Program-made: the position numbers and the translations under genes
NCBI RefSeq assembly: GCF_903819335.1
Contig: NZ_CAIJDE010000059.1
Coordinates: 1 to 48,951, forward strand
Direction: 5' to 3'
Source of the DNA: Flavobacterium panici
GTDB lineage: Bacteria > Bacteroidota > Bacteroidia > Flavobacteriales > Flavobacteriaceae
Length of the DNA: 48,951 bases
The notes under the pieces: model-generated
The model's database searches: none
Seen by the model: the letters and a program-made list of their open reading frames with translations, nothing else
Told to the model about the DNA's origin: nothing
In this document: positions 43,536 to 48,951 of the stretch, one piece after another
Position numbering within the stretch: the first letter of the stretch is position 1
Layout: each line of letters opens with the position of its first letter

Positions 43536-43560
43536 GGTTTGTTGATTAAATATGTTTTTG

Positions 43561-43568
43561 CAAATATA
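43561..43568 (-). promoter_or_regulatory. -7 promoter element of the RiPP operon
   Basis: On the minus strand this reads TATATTTG, matching TAnnTTTG, ending 26 nt before the precursor's ATG. There is no TTG at the usual 19-nt distance, which suggests dependence on an activator. Confidence 0.6.
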
Positions 43569-43613
43569 TAGGTGTATTCTTAAAATGCGGCTTATTGTGG
43601 CTTATGTTTATCG

Positions 43614-43629
43614 GAATTCAGGAATTTCG
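43614..43629 (-). promoter_or_regulatory. candidate regulator-binding site upstream of the RiPP precursor
   Basis: On the minus strand CGAAATTCCTGAATTC, identical to 45521-45536 on the plus strand upstream of the AraC-type gene. It lies about 80 nt before the precursor start and about 45 nt upstream of the -7 element, a usual place for an activator. The inner ATTC-CT-GAAT is an interrupted palindrome. Confidence 0.55.
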
Positions 43630-43669
43630 ATAATAATTAGTTTTTAAAACAATGATTATTAGTGTTTTA

Positions 43670-45385
43670 TTATTTGTTGTTCTCTTCCAGCTGTTTTAAG
43701 AAATAGGTTGGTTTTATGCCTGTTTTTTTATGAAAAGCAGCCGAAAATGACTCTGCATTATTAAAACCAAATTCAATTGCCAGAGCCTGAATAGTATATT
43801 TTCTAAGTTTATGATCCTGCTTCAAACAAGTTAAAGCATGTTCAATTCTTAATTCATTTATATACTGTATAAACGTCTTTTCTTTATAAATATTTACAAT
43901 TTTAGACACATATTTGTTATTGGTGTCAAAAGATTCAGATATAGTCTGAATTGTAATATTCGAATCTAAAAAACCTTTTGAAGTTTCAAAATCAGTCAAT
44001 TTTTTTAATATTTGATTAATAATATCTTCATTTATTCCAATAGTATCCGTTTTCGATTTGTTCTCTTCGAAAACTCCAATTTCTTCGAGTTTATTATTTA
44101 GTTCAATTTTTTCATCAGATTGCTGCATTATTTTTTCAAAACGAGAGCGATAGCTTTTTTTAAGTTTATATTGATAAATGCTAAAACCAGCCATTAATAA
44201 TACTATAAAAATTAAAAAACCAATGCTCCAATACGATTTTGTATTGTTTATTTTAAGTGATTTAATGAGGTTTTCTTTTTCCTGCATTAAATTGGGTGTA
44301 TCATATTCGATGTTTAATTTTTTTGTCAGCTCTTTATAATTGTTTTGTAGAATGCTATCGATATACATATACTTTGTTAAGTATTTTAATTGATTTACCT
44401 TATCATTATTATTTTTGAAATAAGAAATTAGATAAGGATAACCACTCATAAATTCAGGAGTAATTCTTTTTGTAACATTATATAAAGAATCTACTTTAAT
44501 AAAATTTTTAATAGCTTCTTTTTTATTATTCAAACCGGCATAAGCTTTACCGGTATAATAATAACCAGCCAATGTATTTCCTTTATCTTTATAATGTATA
44601 ACTTTTGGGAGAGCATTATTAATACTATCCAGAGCTTCTCCAAATTTTCTTTTGAAGATTAAATTAGCACCTTCATTTAAGGTAAAAAGAGCATTTAATA
44701 ATTGGTTATTTGTTGCTTTTGTTTCAATAAATCCTTTTTTATTATAATAAGTTGCAGAATCTGAAATACTTAAAGCTTTGTATGCATCTGCAAGACCAAA
44801 AAGGACCAATTGATACGGATAAGAATAATTTGTTGATCTGACTTTTTTATCATTATAATAGTTGTAGCATTCTTTATACAAAACAAGAGCTTCTTTTACT
44901 TCCCCTAATTCTTCAGATTTTAAGGCTGCAATAGTAAATTTTGTCTCATAATATAAATCCGGATTATTTTTTTTAGCAATATTTTCAGCTATTAAAAAAT
45001 TATCTATTGCTTCCTTATACTTAAATTGTTTTTTATAAATATGACCTTTTCCTGAATAGGCATAAGCAGGGAATTTTGGATCTGATAGCTCTTTTGTATA
45101 AAAAATAGCACTATCTAAGTAAACTATAGCTTTTTCATTTTCTGATAATAATGAAAGTAAAAAGTATCCTCTTGCTCTTTCGACAGGTTTATTTTCGCTT
45201 TTCGCTTTGTTTAAATAAGCATTTGCATAAGGCAGCTGTTTTGCACTTTTGTTTTCGTTTTTCCAATAAAGTTCCTTTAAATCTTCAAATGAAAGTTTTG
45301 TTAAATTCTTATTTATCGTCTGCGAATGTAGGTGGCTAGAAAATAATAATAAAAATAGTGGTAATAGAAATTTAGAATAAGGCAT
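43670..45385 (-). CDS. membrane-anchored TPR/AraC-type HTH regulator
   Basis: A 571-residue protein of the Bacteroidota one-component type. It has a signal peptide (1-21), a periplasmic TPR-like helical array (about 40-360; for example AYSGKGHIYKKQFKYKEAID, YYYTGKAYAGLNNKKEAIKN), a transmembrane helix (about 384-404, SIGFLIFIVLLMAGFSIYQY), a coiled linker, and an AraC-family DNA-binding domain at about 467-571. That domain has ISESFDTNNKYVSKIVNIYK and the second HTH IEFGFNNAESFSAAFHKKTG followed by IKPTYFLKQL. It would sense a signal outside the cytoplasm and act on DNA at the membrane. It lies upstream of the RiPP operon on the same strand, and matching 16-bp sites occur upstream of both, so it is the likely regulator. 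Confidence 0.85.
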   Translation of the reverse strand: MPYSKFLLPLFLLLFSSHLHSQTINKNLTKLSFEDLKELYWKNENKSAKQLPYANAYLNKAKSENKPVERARGYFLLSLLSENEKAIVYLDSAIFYTKELSDPKFPAYAYSGKGHIYKKQFKYKEAIDNFLIAENIAKKNNPDLYYETKFTIAALKSEELGEVKEALVLYKECYNYYNDKKVRSTNYSYPYQLVLFGLADAYKALSISDSATYYNKKGFIETKATNNQLLNALFTLNEGANLIFKRKFGEALDSINNALPKVIHYKDKGNTLAGYYYTGKAYAGLNNKKEAIKNFIKVDSLYNVTKRITPEFMSGYPYLISYFKNNNDKVNQLKYLTKYMYIDSILQNNYKELTKKLNIEYDTPNLMQEKENLIKSLKINNTKSYWSIGFLIFIVLLMAGFSIYQYKLKKSYRSRFEKIMQQSDEKIELNNKLEEIGVFEENKSKTDTIGINEDIINQILKKLTDFETSKGFLDSNITIQTISESFDTNNKYVSKIVNIYKEKTFIQYINELRIEHALTCLKQDHKLRKYTIQALAIEFGFNNAESFSAAFHKKTGIKPTYFLKQLEENNK

Positions 45386-45401
45386 AAAGATCAGTTTCGT
45401 A

Positions 45402-45431
45402 CAAAAATATAGTATAAGTTCAGAAACACAA
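45402..45431 (-). promoter_or_regulatory. consensus promoter of the AraC-type regulator gene
   Basis: On the minus strand: TTG (45429-45431), exactly 19 nt, then TATTTTTG (45402-45409), a full match to TTG-N19-TAnnTTTG. The ATG follows 16 nt downstream, giving a very short leader. Confidence 0.75.
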
Positions 45432-45503
45432 GTCGAAATTTAATAAAAACAATATTTTTATATTGTATTGTCTTTCAGTTGTTTATGTTTTTGTTTTAAC
45501 TGT

Positions 45504-45536
45504 ATTCCTGAATTACGTGCCGAAATTCCTGAATTC
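45504..45536. promoter_or_regulatory. paired candidate regulator sites upstream of the AraC-type gene
   Basis: ATTCCTGAAT occurs at 45504-45513 and again at 45525-45534, start to start 21 bp, two helical turns. The second copy lies in CGAAATTCCTGAATTC (45521-45536), the same 16-mer as upstream of the RiPP precursor but in opposite orientation. The distance to the regulator's -33 element is about 70 bp. Confidence 0.55.
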
Positions 45537-45961
45537 AGATGTACATAGTTTGTGCAGTGTAAGAGCATTATATAGTTTTGGCTGCAGAAAAAACAAGATT
45601 TTATTTTGATCCAAGTTGGTAATAAAGAAAAAACTGTTTTTACTAAATCTAAGATTTTTTTAGCTCTATCTATTTCCACATTATTTAGTCATCAATTAAT
45701 TGTCCGGACATTTAATATTAGTCTATAAAACAAGGTCTGATATCTTGGAATATAATTTCAAAATGAAAATAATCTTAAAAAATATAGCTAATAGATTGAA
45801 TTGTAGAGATTAAAAAGCTAATAAAAGTTTGAATGCAATGTGTAATATTTTGCAAATGGCCAGTTGTAAGAGAAAAACATTTAAACAACAGTTGTGATAA
45901 TTGGACAGGGAAACCTGTATAATTAATTTAATAATCAGTAATACTAAAGAAATATAAAATT

Positions 45962-47581
45962 ATGAAAAATGAATATTTAAAATTTTCTGCGGGAAATTTA
46001 GTATGTTTGGTTGCCTTATTAGGAATAATTACACTAGCCAGCTGCGAAAATGATTTTGACAAAACCGAAAGCAATGATGCGAGCGCAGCGCTTGAAGAAA
46101 TCGAAGTAGTTGATGATAATACAGTTAAAATTGAAAGTAAAGCAAGTTTGTTAACCATTTTTAAATCATACAAAGAAAATGTCGCTAACCAAAACAATTT
46201 TAATGATAAAATCAGAAAAATCCAGAACAAAGGTTTTAAATCCTTAACGCCTCTTTTCCGTGAAGGTGATAGCGAAGGTGTCCAAAAATTTGTGTTAGAA
46301 AAAAAGAAAAGAATTGCAAAGAGAAATGTTGAATTTGGAATTACCTCAAAACCAGGAGCAAATGAAGAAGTTGCTCTGGATGATGAATTGATTTCAGACC
46401 CGGTACTTTCTTCTCTTTTAAATGAAAACAGAGAAATCATTGTTGGTGACAGCTTGTATAAATATACAGAAACAGGGCTTTATTTTTGCCACGTAAATAA
46501 CAAACAAAAGTTGTACGATTATTTAAATAAAACCAGTGTTACTAGTAGAATGAGTAAATTTACAAAAACGAGGATGACTGGTAAAGCAATGCCTCAAGTT
46601 GTAGTAGCTGATGATGGAATTAATCAATTTTTGCCTACACCGGCTTATATTCAGCCTATCGACCCTGGAAGTGGCGGAGGCGGCGGAGGCGGATATACTC
46701 CACCAGCTCCACCTGTTACTACAAGTCCAAAATTAATCAAACAAAATCTTGAGATTTCTTACATAGAAAAAAATAGTATTTGGGAAAAAGTTTTTGGTGC
46801 TTCTGATAAAGCTGAAGATTATTATAGCGATAACAGACGTATACAAGTAAGTTTCTGGAATCAAAATTATTATTTATTTTCATCGGTTGGCTGCAGCGCC
46901 AGACTTCAAAAAAGAGAAAAAACATTAGGAGTATCCTATTGGGAAAAATCGTATGCAGATATTATAGAATTAGGGGTAAATGATGTACAATATGATTACA
47001 AGTTTAATACTCCTGTTTATAATCAGGGAAGTTATAATTATAGTACAGTTTTTTTTGAATATAAAGGTGTAAAATACAATATTGATGGAAAGATTATTAC
47101 TAAACTACCAACAGATGGTCCTAGATTTATTTTTGATACCGGAGATCCAGAGGAAGGTTTAACAATATTTATTCACAATAATGAATATGATTTACTTACA
47201 GCCAAGGAATTAAATAAAGCTATAGATGTGCTGGCTAAAGCATTTGCTACTAAGATGCCATCAACAGTTGATAAAGTGCTATTAAATGACAAAATAAAAA
47301 ATGAAAGTTTAAAATATAATGTCCTTAAGGCTCCTTCTCTGAGTAATACGGTTACTTTTAAAACGCAAAATGTTAAATGGAGCCGAAATGACGATAATGC
47401 AATCACCAATTATTTTGATTTTAATTTTCTTCTTACCTGGAAAAGTACTTATGAAAATACTGAGGATTATTTAAACGGGCTTAAGGGCGCAACTTCATAC
47501 TCAAATGTTTCTATAGATCTTTATGGAGCAGCTCTTCACAATGGAGAATGGAGAGGAAGAAGATTATTGTTAAGTAATTAA
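45962..47581 (+). CDS. putative lipoprotein, hypothetical
   Basis: A 539-residue protein with a lipoprotein signal (ITLASC, Cys about residue 29) after a somewhat long N-region. The N-terminal half is charged and helical (LLTIFKSYKENVANQNNFNDKIRKI, KKKRIAKRN). A poly-Gly/Pro linker (about 235-255: GSGGGGGGG then PPAPP) joins it to a C-terminal beta-rich domain of about 285 residues (IQVSFWNQNYYLFSSVGCSARLQKRE, YKGVKYNIDGKII, FDFNFLLTWKSTYENTE). I do not recognise either domain. The two-domain shape with a flexible linker suggests a surface-exposed lipoprotein. It is followed 12 nt later by two beta-barrel-like genes and is probably cotranscribed. Confidence 0.65.
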   Translation: MKNEYLKFSAGNLVCLVALLGIITLASCENDFDKTESNDASAALEEIEVVDDNTVKIESKASLLTIFKSYKENVANQNNFNDKIRKIQNKGFKSLTPLFREGDSEGVQKFVLEKKKRIAKRNVEFGITSKPGANEEVALDDELISDPVLSSLLNENREIIVGDSLYKYTETGLYFCHVNNKQKLYDYLNKTSVTSRMSKFTKTRMTGKAMPQVVVADDGINQFLPTPAYIQPIDPGSGGGGGGGYTPPAPPVTTSPKLIKQNLEISYIEKNSIWEKVFGASDKAEDYYSDNRRIQVSFWNQNYYLFSSVGCSARLQKREKTLGVSYWEKSYADIIELGVNDVQYDYKFNTPVYNQGSYNYSTVFFEYKGVKYNIDGKIITKLPTDGPRFIFDTGDPEEGLTIFIHNNEYDLLTAKELNKAIDVLAKAFATKMPSTVDKVLLNDKIKNESLKYNVLKAPSLSNTVTFKTQNVKWSRNDDNAITNYFDFNFLLTWKSTYENTEDYLNGLKGATSYSNVSIDLYGAALHNGEWRGRRLLLSN

Positions 47582-47593
47582 TATATTTAAAAT

Positions 47594-48136
47594 ATGAAAA
47601 TTAGGTTTAGTTTTTTATTACTATTAGCTTTTATAGTAAATGTTCATTCTCAGGATGCAACTACCAGTGTATCAAAGAATCAGTTTAAGGTAAATGTTTT
47701 ATTTCCGGGCTTTGTTTATGAACATGGTTTTACAGAAAAAAACACACTCTATTCAGAAGTAAGTTTGGGATTTGGATATCGAAAAAGTAGTTATTATTAT
47801 GAATCGACCTGGTCATTTTATCCTATGATTAATGAACAGTTTCGTCATTATTATAATTTAGAAAAAAGAGCTGATAAAGGTAAAAGAACAGCCTATAATT
47901 CAGGGAATTTTTTAGCATTAAATGCAACCTATAATTTTAAGCCAATCTCGACCAATAACAACTTTGGCGAATATGCTCCATCATTTACCCTGGCACCAGT
48001 ATGGGGACTTCAACGTACATACAATGGGAAACTAAATTTGGAACTGCATTTGGGAGCAGGCATAAATGTTGATAAATATAATACAGAATTTGCTCCCGTT
48101 GCTAACTTCACTTTAGGGTGGGTAATTGGTAAATAA
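47594..48136 (+). CDS. putative outer-membrane beta-barrel protein
   Basis: A 180-residue protein with signal peptide (ending VHSQ). The rest is built of amphipathic strands with alternating aromatic residues: FKVNVLFPGFVYEHGF, LYSEVSLGFGYRKSSYYYES, FLALNATYNF, SFTLAPVWGLQRTY, LNLELHLGAGINV and the terminal ANFTLGWVIGK. Length and pattern fit an 8-stranded outer-membrane barrel. Its position right after the lipoprotein gene suggests an envelope complex with it and with the next barrel gene, which starts 1 nt after its stop. Substrate unknown. Confidence 0.65.
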   Translation: MKIRFSFLLLLAFIVNVHSQDATTSVSKNQFKVNVLFPGFVYEHGFTEKNTLYSEVSLGFGYRKSSYYYESTWSFYPMINEQFRHYYNLEKRADKGKRTAYNSGNFLALNATYNFKPISTNNNFGEYAPSFTLAPVWGLQRTYNGKLNLELHLGAGINVDKYNTEFAPVANFTLGWVIGK

Positions 48137-48137
48137 T

Positions 48138-48791
48138 ATGAGAAAGAAGATATTAATAATCGTGCTTTTACTATGTTATCATTATAGCAATTCGCAAATT
48201 GTGCGTCCTTATGCAGGGTTTGTAACTTATTTGCATACTGATTTTTCGAGTTCGGTTTTTCTGAGTTTAAAAACTGGGGGGGAATTTAAATTACTGAAAA
48301 ACCTGAGACCGGAGATTGAAGTAAGCGGCATAATAGGTGCTCCTGAAGAGTTTGAAAGAAAAACTGAAAACAATATAGTTTACGAAAAATATTCAAGCTC
48401 TGCTACTGCTGTAAATTTTAGTATTTGCCCTAAAATAATTTTAGGAAATACAGATGAACTGAGTTCTTATTTTGTAATTCTTCCTAAATATTCAATTTCT
48501 AATATTGAAGCACATGGAAAAAGAGAAACTTTTAATAATGCAGGATTAGTAGTTAAAAATGATACTAAAATTGAAAAAGTATGGGACCAATCCTTTGGAA
48601 TTGGGATAGGTTATAATTTTAACCTTTCAGATGAAAATCCTGACTCTCTATGTATTATTCTTGATCTTCAAGGAGTTGAATTAGGAAAAGCATTAGACAA
48701 AGTACGTGAAAGTGAAAGCAGAATAACCACCAAATGGACTTTTGGACTTGGATTTAATTATTATTTCAATTTAAAAAAGAAAAAAAGTTAA
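48138..48791 (+). CDS. putative outer-membrane beta-barrel protein
   Basis: The frame is open from a TTG at 48126, but the ATG at 48138 gives a clean signal peptide (MRKKILIIVLLLCYHYSNSQ) and is preferred. The product is 217 residues with repeated amphipathic strands (RPYAGFVTYLHTDF, SVFLSLKTGGEFKL, LRPEIEVSGIIG, TAVNFSICPKIILG, QSFGIGIGYNFNLS, IILDLQGVEL and a terminal WTFGLGFNYYFNL). Ending in an aromatic residue region close to the C-terminus is typical of outer-membrane barrels. It starts 1 nt after the stop of the other barrel gene, so these two are probably partners. Confidence 0.65.
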   Translation: MRKKILIIVLLLCYHYSNSQIVRPYAGFVTYLHTDFSSSVFLSLKTGGEFKLLKNLRPEIEVSGIIGAPEEFERKTENNIVYEKYSSSATAVNFSICPKIILGNTDELSSYFVILPKYSISNIEAHGKRETFNNAGLVVKNDTKIEKVWDQSFGIGIGYNFNLSDENPDSLCIILDLQGVELGKALDKVRESESRITTKWTFGLGFNYYFNLKKKKS

Positions 48792-48858
48792 AAATCCCCG
48801 TCTAAGTTATTGGAAGAGAAATAGCTTAAAGCATTTATAAAAGAGACAACTTTTAGAC

Positions 48859-48951
48859 TGCACCCAAAAGTTTAGACAAATTAATAATTAAGTTTTATAA
48901 TAATGAGCTCGATATTGTATCGGGCTCATTCCTTTTAGATTAAGTTTAATT
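48859..48951 (-). mobile_element. truncated end of an IS3-family insertion sequence
   Basis: The sequence from about 48859 (TGCACCCAAAAGTTTAGAC) resembles the terminal inverted repeat of IS3-family elements. It is followed on the minus strand by the end of a transposase frame. The element continues beyond the window, so its other end, target duplication and integrity cannot be judged. Confidence 0.65.
48888..48951 (-). CDS. partial IS3-family transposase (OrfB C-terminus)
   Basis: Read on the minus strand from the window edge, the frame ends KGMSPIQYRAHYYKT followed by TAA at 48888-48890. The MSP(I/V)QYR ending is typical of the C-terminus of IS3/IS150-group OrfB transposases, just after the DDE catalytic core. 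Only about 21 codons are inside the window. The stretch also forms a short hairpin (GAGCTCGATA and TATCGGGCTC). Confidence 0.65.
   Translation of the reverse strand, partial: IKLNLKGMSPIQYRAHYYKT

Larger units (their letters stand above)
45386..45961. other. 576-bp intergenic region: regulator promoter and repeat sites
   Basis: Divergent region between the AraC-type gene and the 45962 lipoprotein gene. The left part holds the regulator's promoter (45402-45431) and the candidate binding sites (45504-45536). From about 45680 to 45961 I see only AT-rich sequence presumed to contain the promoter of the lipoprotein gene. No consensus -7 and -33 pair at the right spacing was found there. Confidence 0.55.

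Noticed and set aside
45458..45679. A 73-residue minus-strand frame upstream of the AraC-type gene, considered as a small peptide gene
   Set aside because: No recognisable features, random-looking composition, no promoter of its own, and it covers the repeat sites proposed as regulatory DNA.
45928..46440. A 170-residue minus-strand frame over the start of the 539-residue lipoprotein gene
   Set aside because: Antisense to a gene with a clear signal peptide; Ser/Phe-rich composition typical of a shadow frame.

Overview
The window is AT-rich, uses A-rich ribosome-binding regions, and has several promoters of the Bacteroidota form (TTG, 19-nt spacer, TAnnTTTG). It carries many short lipoproteins, a split class I lanthipeptide dehydratase and a Bacteroidota-type extracellular contractile injection system (eCIS). 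This points to Flavobacteriaceae, most likely Flavobacterium or a close relative; the genus is an inference. I see no rRNA, tRNA or CRISPR array.

Left part (1-8783): a secreted HExxH metallopeptidase-like protein is followed by three small envelope proteins, two of them paralogous. A strong hairpin terminator follows. Next come two short XRE regulators, divergent from a small gene across a perfect 22-bp palindrome. After that are a homocysteine S-methyltransferase, a divergent cytidylyltransferase-like gene, a decayed copy of the methyltransferase 3' end, and three small membrane or lipoprotein genes.

Central part (38188 down to 8789, all minus strand): an eCIS locus of about 29 kb. In transcription order it reads: Pvc16-type terminator, unknown protein, long sheath, two tube proteins, DUF5908 peptide, LysM tube/baseplate protein, VgrG-like spike, a palindromic intergenic element, PAAR tip, gp25, two large baseplate proteins, a PKD protein, and the tape measure protein. 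It then continues with a nucleotidyltransferase-like protein, two tandem glycosyltransferase-like paralogues, two DUF4157 (eCIS core) proteins, a HEAT-like protein and the AAA+ ATPase. The structural genes build a sheathed, spike-tipped particle. The DUF4157 proteins are the best cargo candidates. The larger one has a variable C-terminal domain and is translationally coupled to the HEAT-like gene, as toxin and immunity genes often are.

Right part (45385 down to 38354, minus strand): a RiPP locus. A membrane-anchored TPR/AraC-type regulator precedes an unannotated 51-residue precursor peptide at 43380-43535. The precursor is followed by an S8-protease lipoprotein, a LanB N-terminal dehydratase and a separate LanB C-terminal elimination protein, ending at a hairpin terminator. 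The precursor has a double-glycine leader and a Thr-containing core but no cysteine, and no LanC cyclase is present, so a lanthionine-free product is possible. The same 16-bp sequence lies upstream of both the regulator and the precursor, which suggests autoregulation and direct control.

Right end (45962-48951): a lipoprotein, two probable outer-membrane beta-barrel proteins, and the truncated end of an IS3-family insertion sequence running off the window.
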